Shown: one piece after another, positions 1-8,533 of the stretch | Numbering within the stretch: position 1 is the first letter of the stretch | Layout: each line of letters begins with the position of its first letter | Source: an uncultured Clostridia bacterium | GTDB lineage: Bacteria > Bacillota > Clostridia > Christensenellales > Aristaeellaceae | Direction: 5' to 3' | DNA length: 40,994 nt | Assembly (NCBI GenBank): GCA_934631055.1 | Contig: CAKTXP010000004.1 | Location: 1 to 40,994 of the forward strand | Translations under genes and position numbers: made by a program | Notes under the pieces: generated by a model | What the model saw: the letters and a program-made list of their open reading frames with translations, nothing else | Told to the model about the DNA's origin: nothing | Databases searched by the model: none

Positions 1-523
1 CGATAGCCTGTAAGTTCGAGATGAGCCACTTGCCCGCCGTGCGAACCAGCGTCACGCGGTAGCGCGTCGTCGTCCATTCCGGCGGAGAAAGCCGCTCCTC
101 GCCGCCCTCGGCAAGCGCCGTCTCGCGCCTGGATGAGCGGATCGTTCCGTCGATGGCTGGAATGCTCTCGATGACCTCCGCCCGCGCAACGTTTTCCCAG
201 GGCCACGACCAGACGGAGACCATCTTCACCCGATGGTCGTAACCGCGTATCTCATAGTCCTTATAGGGCGACGTATCGCTCAGACCGACCTGCAAGACCG
301 GATCCTGCGCCAGAAACTCGGCTTTGAAATAGCTCGTCAGCTCGCTCTCGTCCCCGCCCATGAGGACGACGCCCGCCCGCGCGTTCAAGCCATCGTCGAT
401 CAGCACCCAGATATTCGCCGTGTTCATCGCCAGATAAAACGAAATGACCAGCAGCGCGCAGACGACCGTGATGAGCAGCATCCGCGATGCGATAAAGTCA
501 AGCAGTCGTTTGAGTATCCGCAT
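1..523 (-). CDS. Hypothetical single-pass membrane protein (3' end outside window)
   Basis: The reading frame is open from an ATG at 523 to the window edge, giving 174 residues with no stop, so the C-terminus is missing. A GGAGG ribosome binding site precedes the start, and the ftsY stop lies 27 bases upstream, so it is probably the last known gene of the same transcript. The N-terminus has a short basic stretch and one hydrophobic helix at about residues 14-32. The rest is soluble-looking and mixed in charge, rich in Trp and Tyr around WSWPWENV, and would face outward if the helix is an anchor. It ends with a segment (YRVTLVRTAGKWLISNLQAI) resembling the end of small NTF2-like or conjugative-type accessory domains, but I cannot assign a family. 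Coding is supported by codon usage, ribosome binding site and operon position; the function is unknown. Confidence 0.7.
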   Translation of the reverse strand, partial: MRILKRLLDFIASRMLLITVVCALLVISFYLAMNTANIWVLIDDGLNARAGVVLMGGDESELTSYFKAEFLAQDPVLQVGLSDTSPYKDYEIRGYDHRVKMVSVWSWPWENVARAEVIESIPAIDGTIRSSRRETALAEGGEERLSPPEWTTTRYRVTLVRTAGKWLISNLQAI

Positions 524-550
524 GGCGGAACCTCCTTGTCCGTGTTTCGA

Positions 551-1765
551 TCAGAAAATAGCGTCCACAAACGCGCTCGCGTCGAACGCCTGCAAGTCCT
601 CGATGCCCTCGCCTACGCCGATGTAAAGCACCGGCAGCTTCAGCTCGTCCATGATCGCCACTGCGATGCCGCCCTTGGCGGTTCCGTCCAGCTTGGTCAG
701 CACGATGCCGGTCACATCCGTCACCTCGGAGAACTCCTTCGCCTGCTGCAAGCCGTTCTGACCGGTCGTCGCGTCGATGACCAGCAGCGTGCGCACTTCG
801 GCTTCCTCATATTCGCGGGTGATGACGCGGAAGATCTTGTTCAGCTCGTCCATCAGGTTTTTCTTGTTGTGCAGACGGCCTGCGGTATCGACAATAAGCA
901 GATCCGCTTCGCTCGCGCGCGCCTTTTTGATGCCGTCAAAGACGACCGCCGCAGGGTCTGCGCCCTCAGCATGGCGGACGATCGGCACCTGCGCGCGCTC
1001 CGCCCAGATCTGCAGCTGGTCGCCCGCCGCCGCGCGGAAGGTATCCGCCGCCGCGAGGACGACGCTGTGCCGCGCGTCCTTAAAGCGCATCGCCAGTTTG
1101 CCGATGGTCGTCGTCTTGCCCACGCCGTTGACGCCGACAACCAGCATCACCATCGGCCACTTGAGCGGCTTGCGCGGCATGGTCATAATCTCTTTGAGGA
1201 TATCCTTGAGGATCTCGCGCGCTTTCTTCGCGTCGGTGATTTTCTGCTCCTCAACGCGTTTTTTCAGCTCCTGAATGACCTTATCGCTGGTGCGCACGCC
1301 CATGTCGCTCATAATGAGGATATCCACGAGATCTTCATAAAAATCGTCGTCGATTTCTTCCGTCGCTTCGATCAGCTCATCCACGCGTCCGGAGAAACTG
1401 CCGCGCGTCTTGGAAAGCCCTTCCCACAGGCGGGAAAACAGACCTTTCTTTTTCTCCTCGTGAACGGGCGGCTCTTCCTTCTTCTCCTCGACGACCGGCT
1501 TTTCTTCGATGACCGGTTTGATTTCTTCAACCGGCTTCTCTTCCTCTGCGGCCGTCTGCTCCTGTATGATTGCCTGCTCTTCCTCGACCGGCTCTTCTTT
1601 TTGAGCCGGCATAGGCTTTACGGCAGGCTGCTCCTCCTCGACAGACTGGTTTTCTTCGTTCTTTACCTCTTCCTGCTCTTTGGCTTTCTTCTTGCCAAAG
1701 CCGAAGAAGCCGCCCTTCTCCGCCTTTTCCTCATCTTTTTTCTTTCCAAATCCGAAAAGTCCCAT
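551..1765 (-). CDS. ftsY: Signal recognition particle receptor FtsY
   Basis: This is the SRP-receptor GTPase that docks ribosome-SRP complexes at the Sec translocon for co-translational membrane insertion. It has 404 residues. Residues 1-110 are a charged, Glu/Lys/Pro-rich A domain that begins with two copies of a GFGKKK motif, likely contacting membrane lipid. The NG domain follows: the four-helix N region at about 115-200, the P-loop GVNGVGKTTT at 211-220, then DTAGR and TKLDGTAKGG, all hallmark SRP-GTPase motifs. The ATG at 1765 has a GGAGTT ribosome binding site. It lies 156 bases downstream of smc on the same strand, the common Firmicutes order. The acidic linker is longer than the minimal forms but normal for the family. 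Identification is secure. Confidence 0.97.
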   Translation of the reverse strand: MGLFGFGKKKDEEKAEKGGFFGFGKKKAKEQEEVKNEENQSVEEEQPAVKPMPAQKEEPVEEEQAIIQEQTAAEEEKPVEEIKPVIEEKPVVEEKKEEPPVHEEKKKGLFSRLWEGLSKTRGSFSGRVDELIEATEEIDDDFYEDLVDILIMSDMGVRTSDKVIQELKKRVEEQKITDAKKAREILKDILKEIMTMPRKPLKWPMVMLVVGVNGVGKTTTIGKLAMRFKDARHSVVLAAADTFRAAAGDQLQIWAERAQVPIVRHAEGADPAAVVFDGIKKARASEADLLIVDTAGRLHNKKNLMDELNKIFRVITREYEEAEVRTLLVIDATTGQNGLQQAKEFSEVTDVTGIVLTKLDGTAKGGIAVAIMDELKLPVLYIGVGEGIEDLQAFDASAFVDAIF

Positions 1766-1832
1766 ATGCTTAACTCCTTACCCGTACTTACCGCAAACAC
1801 ATTTTTAAACTGTTCAACACAAATCATCCGCA

Positions 1833-1920
1833 GCTCGATTGCTTTGCAATCGAGCTTATGGGAAGTGCAGGAACCTCAGGTTCCTGCCGGGGCTTGGTAC
1901 AGCGCCCCAAACGTTCCCCC
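1833..1920 (-). repeat. Multi-hairpin intergenic element, copy a (smc-ftsY gap)
   Basis: Read in the coding direction, the element begins right after the smc stop codon. It contains three hairpins: a GGGGC/GCCCC stem (1889-1908), CAGGAACCTGAGGTTCCTG (1868-1886) and a perfect stem around CGATTGCAAAGCAATCG (1833-1855). The module order matches the copies elsewhere in the window. It occupies more than half of the 156-base smc-ftsY gap. The remaining 1766-1832 holds only the ftsY ribosome binding site. Confidence 0.75.
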
Positions 1921-1921
1921 G

Positions 1922-4900
1922 TCACTCCATCGCGTCCGCGCCGACATCCTTCAACTCGACGCTGAGCATCTTCGATACGCCCTTCTCTTCCATCGCTACG
2001 CCGTACAAGCCGTCGCAGCGCTCCATCGTGCCTTTTCTGTGCGTGACGACGACAAACTGCGTGTCCTTGGAGAAATCGCGCAGATAGTCGGCGAACGTCG
2101 AGATGTTGCCGTCGTCCAGCGCCGCCTCGATCTCGTCCAGGAAGCAGAACGGCGTCGGCTTGAGCCGCAGCATCGCGAACAAAATCGCGATAGCCGTCAG
2201 CGCGCGTTCGCCGCCGGAGAGCAGCGATAGCATCTGCAATTTCTTTCCCGGCGGCTGAGCGACGATCTCAATGCCGCAGCCCAGCACGTTGTTTTCGTCC
2301 GTCAGCCGCAGTTCGGCATGTCCGCCGCCGAAGAGCTTGGTAAACGTTTCGCTCAGATATTCCTGAAGCATGTGGAAGCTGTCAATGAACTGGCGCTCCA
2401 TCTGCTTTTGCAGCGAATCAATGATGTTCAGCAGATCGTTCTGCGCGTTGACCAGATCGTCCCTCTGACGGGCAAGGTCGTCGTAGCGTTCGCGGCAGGC
2501 GCGGTAATCCTCCACCGCCGTGACGTTCACCGGGCCCATCTCGCGGATCTCCTTGCGGATATCGCCTGTCCGCTTGTCGCTCTGCGCCATATCAAACGGC
2601 TCGGTCATATATTCCTTCGCGCCCGCATAGGTCAGCTCATAATCGTCCCAGATGCGCTGCTGCATCTGTTCCAATTCGCTCTGCGTGCGTCCGAGGATAA
2701 GTTCCGCCTTGTGGCATTTGTCCGTGTCCATCGCCAGCGTCTCGCGCAGGCTGTCGATCTCCTGCGTCATCTGGCGGATGCGCTCCTGTCCCTCGTTGCG
2801 CGCCGCTTGACGCGCCGCCAAATCCTTCTGCGCGGCTTCCAGCTTTTCGGCGCAGGTCTGCTGTGCAGCGCTGTTTTTCGCGAGCATCTGCGTGCTTTGC
2901 TGATGCTGCAAGGTCAGCGCTTCGCGCTTTTCATGCGCCTGCCCGATTTGCGCGCCCAGGTTGTCCTGTTCGCGGCGGATGCGCAAGCCCTCCTGCTCGA
3001 AGGCGTTTGCGTCGCGCTCACATGTCGCCAGCAGGACGCGCAGGTTCTGCGTCTCCTCGCGCAAAGCGTCAAGCGCTTCCCGCTTTTCATACAGCTCGTC
3101 GCTCAGCGCGGCGGTCTGCCTGTTCATTTCCTCGTTGGTCTTCTGCTCGCCCGCCTGCGTGTCTCGCGCGCCCGCAAGCTGGCTGTCGATCTGCGCAAGG
3201 TTCTGCTCAATCTGCTTTTGCAGCAGATCGCATCGATCCTGCTGGGCGCGGTGTTCTTCCCGCTGGGCGCTCAGCGTGCGCACGCGCTCCTGTGCGACGG
3301 ATACGTCGATCTGCGCCTGCCGGATATCCTCAAACGACTGCGCGTGGCGCTGCTTGATCTGCTGGCGGATGCCTTCGCCTTTCTCGATGCGCTTTCCGTA
3401 TTCCGCGATCTTTTCATCCAACTGTCCGAGCATCTGTTCGTGTTCCTTGATCTCGCGCTCGCGGGAGAGCAGGCTCGTCATGCGGGACGCGCTTGAGCCG
3501 CCCGTCATCGAGCCGCCGGAGTGCATGACGTCGCCCTCCAGCGTCACGAGGCGGAAAGCCTGCCGGCCGCGGCGCATGATTTCGATACCGTAATCGAGAT
3601 TCTCCGCGACGACCGTTCTGCCCAGCAGGTTCTCGACGATGCCGCGGTACTGCGGGTCATAATCCACCAGCTCGCTGGCGACGCCGACGCATCCCGGCAT
3701 AGAGAGAACCTGCCGCTCCTGCTGGCTGAGCGTCCTGCCCGAAATGGTACTCATCGGCAGGAAGGTCGCCCGTCCAAGCTTATTCTGCCGCAGATAGGCG
3801 ATCATATCGCGGGCAATGTATTCGTCCGTCGTCACAACGTTTTGCAGTGCGCCGCCCAATACGGCTTCCATCGCGCGTTCCAGATGCTTGGAAACGTGCA
3901 TCAGCGACGCCACGACGCCGCGCACGCCATCGTTCCCGCGCGCATGCAGAAGCACCTGCTTGACCGCCTGCTGATAACCGGCGTAGTCGCGCTCCATCTC
4001 CTGCAAGACGCGCAGACGGCTTGCGGTCGCCTGCTTCTGACCGTTCGCGTCGCTGAGCGCCTGCGTCAGCGCGGCAATGCGCCGGGCGGTCTCCTGCGAT
4101 TCCGCTTCGATCTTCTGCTCGGCGTCGCGCTTCTGCGCTTCCGCGTCCTGCGCCTGCATCAGCTCTTCGTTCGCCTGCGCGATCTGCTCGTCCATGCGCA
4201 GAGCGGTCTGTTCCAGTTCGTCGTGCTGTGCCTGCGCTTCTTCTCCGCGGCGTTCCAACTCCCTGCGCATCGTCGAAAGGCGCGCTTCGCTCGTTCGCAC
4301 GTCGCTCAGGCGATTCATCGCGTCGATGATGGCGCTCTTGTGGCTCTCCAGCCGCTCTTCGGCTTCGCGCGCGGCTTCCTGCGCGGCGGTCTGGGCTTCC
4401 TCCTTCTGGGCAAGCTCTCGCTGAACGTCGATGATCTTCCTGCGGTTGGCGTAGGCTTCCCGGTCGTTCTTGCGGATCTCATCGCCCAGCGCCGCGCTTC
4501 TGGCTTTTTTGACGTCCTCATCCTGATTAAGCGCAAGGACGTCCTTTTCCATGCGGGCGATTTCTGCACGGAGCATGGCAAGTTCGCCTTCCCGTGCTTC
4601 GGTTTCCCGCGTCAGTTCAAGCACGGCGTCATGCGCCGCGGTTACGTCGTTTTCAAGCGTCTGCGTCTGCGCGTTCGCCTGTTCGCGGGCGGCGCTCAAC
4701 TCCTCCGTGCGCTTTTCCTCATTGGCAATGGCTTCGCGAAGACCGGTCAAAAGCTGCTGTGCTTCTTCGATGCGTTCCTTTGCCCTATCGCTGCGCAGGA
4801 CGAACGCTGAGCATTCCAGCACGCGCAGCTCGTCCCGCAGGGACAGATAGCGCCGCGCCGTTTCGCTCGCCTTTTCCAGCGGTTCGAGCTGCGTCTCCAA

Positions 4901-5491
4901 TTCGGTGATGATGTCTTCCACGCGGGCAAGGTTGTCGCGCATGTTGGAAAGCCGTTTTTCGCTCTCCTCCTTGCGCGTGCGGTATTTGACGATGCCTGCC
5001 GCCTCTTCAAAGATGCCGCGCCTGTCCTCGCTCTTCTGCGAGAGGATTTCGTCGATGCGTCCCTGCCCGATGATGGAATAGCCTTCCTTGCCGATGCCCG
5101 TATCGCGGAACAGCTCGACGATATCCTTCAGCCGGCAGGCGGATTTATTGATATAGTATTCGCCTTCGCCCGTGCGGTAAACACGGCGCGTGACCATCAC
5201 TTCGGTATAATCCACCGGCAGAGCGTGATCCTCATTGTCAAAGACGAGGGACACCTCGCAGTAGCCCATGCGCTTGCGCTTCTGGGTGCCGCCGAATATG
5301 ACGTCCTCCATCTTGCCGCCGCGCAGGGCTTTGGCGCTCTGTTCTCCAAGCACCCAGCGCACCGCGTCGGACAGGTTGGATTTGCCGCTACCGTTGGGGC
5401 CGACGATGCCCGTGATGCCTTCGTTAAAGACGACCACCGTGCGTTCCGCAAACGACTTGAAGCCGTAGATCTCCAGTTTCTTTAGCCGCAC
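1922..5491 (-). CDS. smc: Chromosome segregation ATPase SMC
   Basis: SMC is the large ATPase of the bacterial condensin (with ScpA and ScpB) that organises and segregates the nucleoid. The 1189-residue length is full size. It has the N-terminal ATPase half with Walker A GPNGSGKSN at 31-39 and the QGRIDEIL region, a long Glu/Gln/Arg-rich coiled coil, a globular hinge at about 515-660 (including the SGGSMTGGS stretch), and a second coiled coil. The C-terminal half carries the ABC signature LLSGGERALTAIA and Walker B FLDEIEAALDD. The start is a GTG at 5491 with AAAGGAG nine bases upstream; no better in-frame ATG exists near it. The gene sits 45 bases after rnc in a conserved operon. Several long reading frames on the plus strand here are shadows of this gene. 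Confidence 0.98.
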   Translation of the reverse strand: MRLKKLEIYGFKSFAERTVVVFNEGITGIVGPNGSGKSNLSDAVRWVLGEQSAKALRGGKMEDVIFGGTQKRKRMGYCEVSLVFDNEDHALPVDYTEVMVTRRVYRTGEGEYYINKSACRLKDIVELFRDTGIGKEGYSIIGQGRIDEILSQKSEDRRGIFEEAAGIVKYRTRKEESEKRLSNMRDNLARVEDIITELETQLEPLEKASETARRYLSLRDELRVLECSAFVLRSDRAKERIEEAQQLLTGLREAIANEEKRTEELSAAREQANAQTQTLENDVTAAHDAVLELTRETEAREGELAMLRAEIARMEKDVLALNQDEDVKKARSAALGDEIRKNDREAYANRRKIIDVQRELAQKEEAQTAAQEAAREAEERLESHKSAIIDAMNRLSDVRTSEARLSTMRRELERRGEEAQAQHDELEQTALRMDEQIAQANEELMQAQDAEAQKRDAEQKIEAESQETARRIAALTQALSDANGQKQATASRLRVLQEMERDYAGYQQAVKQVLLHARGNDGVRGVVASLMHVSKHLERAMEAVLGGALQNVVTTDEYIARDMIAYLRQNKLGRATFLPMSTISGRTLSQQERQVLSMPGCVGVASELVDYDPQYRGIVENLLGRTVVAENLDYGIEIMRRGRQAFRLVTLEGDVMHSGGSMTGGSSASRMTSLLSREREIKEHEQMLGQLDEKIAEYGKRIEKGEGIRQQIKQRHAQSFEDIRQAQIDVSVAQERVRTLSAQREEHRAQQDRCDLLQKQIEQNLAQIDSQLAGARDTQAGEQKTNEEMNRQTAALSDELYEKREALDALREETQNLRVLLATCERDANAFEQEGLRIRREQDNLGAQIGQAHEKREALTLQHQQSTQMLAKNSAAQQTCAEKLEAAQKDLAARQAARNEGQERIRQMTQEIDSLRETLAMDTDKCHKAELILGRTQSELEQMQQRIWDDYELTYAGAKEYMTEPFDMAQSDKRTGDIRKEIREMGPVNVTAVEDYRACRERYDDLARQRDDLVNAQNDLLNIIDSLQKQMERQFIDSFHMLQEYLSETFTKLFGGGHAELRLTDENNVLGCGIEIVAQPPGKKLQMLSLLSGGERALTAIAILFAMLRLKPTPFCFLDEIEAALDDGNISTFADYLRDFSKDTQFVVVTHRKGTMERCDGLYGVAMEEKGVSKMLSVELKDVGADAME

Positions 5492-5536
5492 CTGCGCGAC
5501 TCCTTTCCCTTATCCCCTTTGCGGGGCGTTTTTTCC

Positions 5537-6214
5537 TCAGTCTGCGCCTTGCAGCATGCGCATCGCCATCTGAGCGGCAGCTTCCTCGGCGCGCTGCTTT
5601 CTGACGCCCGTACCCGTTCCCAGCTCGCTGCCGTCCGCGCGGAGAACGCGGGCGGTAAAAACGCGCGCATGCGGCGGTCCGTCCTGACCGATGATCTCAT
5701 ACGTCGGCGTTTCTTCGCCGAGCGCCTGCAAGTATTCCTGCAAGGCGCTCTTGGCGTCGCGGTCGCCCTTTTCGCTGGTCTCATAGCCGTCCATCGCCAG
5801 ATCGACCAGCCGAGCCGCTTCATCCATGCCCGCGTCCAGATAGACGGCGGCGATGACCGCTTCCATCGTGTCGGCGAGGATGGACGGGTTCTCGCGCCCG
5901 CCGACGACCTCTTCTCCGCGGTCGAGCTTCAGATAGCTGCCCAGCCCCAGCCGGGTCGCGGCTTTCGCCAGATTTGCTTCGCAGACCAGCGCCGCGCGCT
6001 TGCGGGTCAGCTGTCCCTCGCGGAGCTTGGGATATTTATGATAGATCACGCGGCTGACGCAGATTTCCAAGACCGCGTCGCCAAGGAATTCCAGCCGCTG
6101 ATTGTCCTGACATTTATGTTGGAGCGCATAGGACGGATGGGTCATCGCCAGATCGAGCAGCTCGATATCCTTAAATTTATGCCCGATCGTCCGTTCAAGG
6201 GTTTGATAATTCAT
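5537..6214 (-). CDS. rnc: Ribonuclease III
   Basis: This double-strand-specific endoribonuclease processes rRNA precursors and mRNAs. The ATG at 6214 gives 225 residues, the usual bacterial length. A longer upstream extension of 40 codons is rejected because it has no homology-like features and this start has a GAGGTTC-type ribosome binding site. The catalytic domain contains the signature NQRLEFLGDAVLE at 38-50, with metal-binding Glu42 and Asp46, and the second acidic pair in LADTMEAVIAAVYLDAG. A double-stranded RNA binding domain fills about 155-222. It is downstream of acpP and upstream of smc in one transcription unit. Two strong hairpins lie just before its start (6245-6328) and could be substrates of the enzyme itself. 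Confidence 0.97.
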   Translation of the reverse strand: MNYQTLERTIGHKFKDIELLDLAMTHPSYALQHKCQDNQRLEFLGDAVLEICVSRVIYHKYPKLREGQLTRKRAALVCEANLAKAATRLGLGSYLKLDRGEEVVGGRENPSILADTMEAVIAAVYLDAGMDEAARLVDLAMDGYETSEKGDRDAKSALQEYLQALGEETPTYEIIGQDGPPHARVFTARVLRADGSELGTGTGVRKQRAEEAAAQMAMRMLQGAD

Positions 6215-6244
6215 ATGAACCTCACTCGTTTTTCGCCCGTCCAT

Positions 6245-6328
6245 TTCGCTTCGCGCGGCTGTCCGCGCGAAATGAAATACACGGGAAGGGCGCGCCGCTT
6301 TCGAAATTATCGAAAAAAACGGCGCGCC
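6245..6328 (-). other. Two strong RNA hairpins in the acpP-rnc gap
   Basis: The 122-base gap between acpP and rnc holds two inverted repeats. One has TTCGCGCGG pairing with CCGCGCGAA around a CTGT loop (6250-6271), extendable with flanking ATTTC/GAAAT. The other has GGCGCGCCG (6289-6297) pairing with CGGCGCGCC (6320-6328), enclosing an inner TTTCGA/TCGAAA stem. Neither is followed by a U-tract on the minus strand, so they are more likely mRNA processing or stability structures than terminators. Confidence 0.6.
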
Positions 6329-6336
6329 GAACATCC

Positions 6337-6564
6337 TTACATCTTCTCTTCGATATACTTGACCATGTCCTCGACGGTCTTGACCTTTTCGATGGCGTCG
6401 TCCTCAACTTCGATGTTGAATTCGCTTTCCACGTCCATCACCAGCATCATCACCGACGCGCTGTCCGCCTTGAGGTCTTCCTTCAGGCGGCTTTCCGGCT
6501 TCACTTCGTCCTCGCTGACGCCGAGCTGCTCGGCGATCATGCCCTTGAGCTTATCGTATACCAT
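6337..6564 (-). CDS. acpP: Acyl carrier protein
   Basis: This is the small acidic carrier that holds growing fatty acyl chains on a 4'-phosphopantetheine arm. The ATG at 6564 gives 75 residues and has an AAGGAGG ribosome binding site; an in-frame upstream ATG adds seven residues but lacks this spacing. The attachment site is Ser35 in DLKADSASVM. The usual motif is DSL, so the residue after the serine is Ala instead of Leu. Four-helix ACP features and the acidic C-terminus (VEDMVKYIEEKM) are intact. The position between plsX and rnc supports the role in phospholipid and fatty acid synthesis. Confidence 0.95.
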   Translation of the reverse strand: MVYDKLKGMIAEQLGVSEDEVKPESRLKEDLKADSASVMMLVMDVESEFNIEVEDDAIEKVKTVEDMVKYIEEKM

Positions 6565-6629
6565 GTCTTTTTTCCTCCTTAACAAGGTGATCTCGCGTTA
6601 TTCCAACCCCGCCTGCGCGGGGAAATGGC

Positions 6630-7664
6630 TTATTTCTCTTCCGTTTCGACGGTCAGCTTGGCAACCTCGTCGCGGATGACGTCCACGACGCCGCCGTCCA
6701 CCATGCTCTTCGCCTGACGGATCGCGCAGAAGATGGCGCGCGCGTTGGAATTGCCGTGCGCCTTGATGACCGCGCCCTCGACGCCGAGCAGCGGCGCGCC
6801 GCCGATCTCCGTCGAATCAAAGTTCTTCTTGATATTTCTGAATGTATCCTTTGCCAGCAGCGCGGCGACCTTGCCCTTCGTCGAATCCATCAGACCGCCC
6901 TTGATCAGCCCAAAGATGAGCGAAATGACGCCTTCCGTATTCTTGAGCATAACGTTGCCGACAAAGCCGTCTGCCGCCAGCACATCCACCTTGCCCGCCA
7001 GCGCGTCGCGTGCTTCCACGTTGCCCGCAAAGACAAACGGCTGAGGCTTCTCCATCAGCGCGTAGGTTGCCTGCGCCTGCTCGTTGCCCTTTGCGGCTTC
7101 CACGCCGATGTTGAGCAGACCGACTTCCGGTTTTTCCACGTTCATCACGCGGCTCATGTACGCGCTGCCCATCATGCCGAACTGCACGATCCACGACGGC
7201 TTGCAGTCCGTGTTCGCGCCTGCGTCCACTAACAGCAGCGGACGACCCGGAACAGGCAGCAGCGTCGCCAGCGCCGGACGGTCGATGCCCTTAATGCGCC
7301 CGATCTTGAACATCGCGCCCGCCATCAGCGCGCCGGTAGAGCCTGCGGAAACGAACGCTTCCGCCTCCTTGCGGCGGACGATATCCATGCCGACGACGAA
7401 CGTCGAGTTCTTCTTGCGGCGCAGCGCCATGACCGGATGTTCCTCCGTCGTGATGACCTCCGGCGCATCGACCACCGTCAGGCGATTGCGTACCTTCGCC
7501 ATCTCCTCCGGCTGGGCGTATGCCGCGATGGTATCCTCTACCAGCGCCTGCGGACCGACGAGGATAATCTCCATGTCGCTGTATTCGCGGAGCGCGTCGA
7601 TCGCGCCATCCACATTGACCTTCGGGGCGAAATCGCCGCCCATCGCATCTACTACGATCTTCAT
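6630..7664 (-). CDS. plsX: Phosphate acyltransferase PlsX
   Basis: PlsX converts acyl-ACP and phosphate to acyl-phosphate, the donor for PlsY in phosphatidic acid synthesis; it is a peripheral membrane enzyme. The ATG at 7664 gives 344 residues starting MKIVVDAMGGDFAP, the family's hallmark N-terminus, with an AAGGAG ribosome binding site; the 16-codon upstream extension is rejected. Other family landmarks are FVSAGSTGALMAG, LLVDAGANTDC, VLAADGFVGNVMLK and the C-terminal GGAPLLGVEGAVIKAHG segment. It lies 19 bases after the methyltransferase gene and is followed by acpP, which is also its substrate carrier. Confidence 0.97.
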   Translation of the reverse strand: MKIVVDAMGGDFAPKVNVDGAIDALREYSDMEIILVGPQALVEDTIAAYAQPEEMAKVRNRLTVVDAPEVITTEEHPVMALRRKKNSTFVVGMDIVRRKEAEAFVSAGSTGALMAGAMFKIGRIKGIDRPALATLLPVPGRPLLLVDAGANTDCKPSWIVQFGMMGSAYMSRVMNVEKPEVGLLNIGVEAAKGNEQAQATYALMEKPQPFVFAGNVEARDALAGKVDVLAADGFVGNVMLKNTEGVISLIFGLIKGGLMDSTKGKVAALLAKDTFRNIKKNFDSTEIGGAPLLGVEGAVIKAHGNSNARAIFCAIRQAKSMVDGGVVDVIRDEVAKLTVETEEK

Positions 7665-7683
7665 GTTCAAACTCCTTCTGCGC

Positions 7684-8406
7684 TCACTTGCGGGTGAACG
7701 CGTACATGCCAATGCCCGCCGCGATCGCCAGATTCAGCGAGTCGATCTGATGGCTGTGCGGGATCAGCGTGCTGACGCCCATCTGAGCGAACTCGTCCGG
7801 CAGACCGCTCGCTTCGTTGCCAAAGACCAGCGAGAACGGACCATCCACCTTTTTGACGGCTTCCTCCAGCGGCACAGCGCCCGTCAGCATGAACGGGAAC
7901 AGCGTCCGCAGAGGATACTGGGCGCGATACTGCTCAAACGAATCGAAGTGGCGGATATTCAGCGAGAACGCCGCGCCCATCGACGCACGCACCACGCGTG
8001 GGTCATCCGAATCGACTGCCGGACGGATGACCGCGATATTCTTGAGCCCGAATCCAAGCGCCGTGCGCAGGATCGTACCCATATTGCCGCTGTCGCTGGG
8101 ATGATGCAGCACGACATGCGGGGAATCGTCGTCAAACTTACCTTCCGTTTTTTTATAGACCATCGCCGCGAAGCAGTTTTCCTTCTTGGATATGCGTTCC
8201 AGCGCGCGGTCGGCGATCTCGACGCGAACGCCGGCTTCCTGTGCCGCGCGGGTCAGCGCCTGAACGCCTTCGCTCTGCGCGCCCGCTGTCGCGACGAGCA
8301 GACGCATACAGCGTTTCTTCGCATGATTCAAGCATTCCGTTGCCGGAAAGATACCGGGCGCATAGGAATAATCAAGGGATTTATCGTAAGCCTCAAGCTT
8401 TGCCAA
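7684..8406 (-). CDS. TrmH/SpoU-family RNA 2'-O-methyltransferase
   Basis: This enzyme is predicted to use S-adenosylmethionine to methylate a ribose 2'-OH in rRNA or tRNA. The SPOUT knot motifs are clear: motif 1 SGNMGTILRTALGFG, motif 2 SLVFGNEASGLPDE, and motif 3 IPHSHQIDSLNLAIAAGIGMYAF. An N-terminal SpoU substrate-binding region covers about 1-95. The length of 240 residues is typical. The start is a TTG at 8406 preceded by AGGAGG with good spacing; no in-frame ATG fits. It is the first gene of the operon that continues into plsX, and a near-consensus promoter lies just upstream. The exact target nucleotide cannot be told from sequence. Confidence 0.92.
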   Translation of the reverse strand: MAKLEAYDKSLDYSYAPGIFPATECLNHAKKRCMRLLVATAGAQSEGVQALTRAAQEAGVRVEIADRALERISKKENCFAAMVYKKTEGKFDDDSPHVVLHHPSDSGNMGTILRTALGFGLKNIAVIRPAVDSDDPRVVRASMGAAFSLNIRHFDSFEQYRAQYPLRTLFPFMLTGAVPLEEAVKKVDGPFSLVFGNEASGLPDEFAQMGVSTLIPHSHQIDSLNLAIAAGIGMYAFTRK

Positions 8407-8459
8407 TATTCGTCCCTCCTCATGGCTTTAATTCAAAAAACACATTCAACCATTTTGGT

Positions 8460-8488
8460 ATTATAGCAGACTTACGCCTTTGCTTCAA
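8460..8488 (-). promoter_or_regulatory. Promoter of the trmH-plsX-acpP-rnc-smc-ftsY operon
   Basis: On the minus strand, TTGAAG (8483-8488) and TATAAT (8460-8465) are separated by 17 bases. A perfect palindrome with 7-bp arms, TTTGCTTCAAGCAAA (8479-8493), overlaps the -35 box and could be an operator. It does not resemble the FapR site known from Bacillus fatty acid genes. Confidence 0.75.
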
Positions 8489-8533
8489 GCAAATGCATCA
8501 AAAAAGCGGGAGAAGTCAGCGGAGTGAGGGGGG

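Noticed and set aside
233..2230. Long plus-strand frames opposite ftsY and smc
   Set aside because: They are His/Arg/Leu-rich shadows typical of high-GC coding DNA; the minus strand encodes clear FtsY and SMC.
5492..5536. CGCCCCGCAAAGGGG stretch between rnc and smc as a terminator
   Set aside because: The stem is short, no U-tract follows on the minus strand, and the smc ribosome binding site follows at once; the genes are probably cotranscribed.
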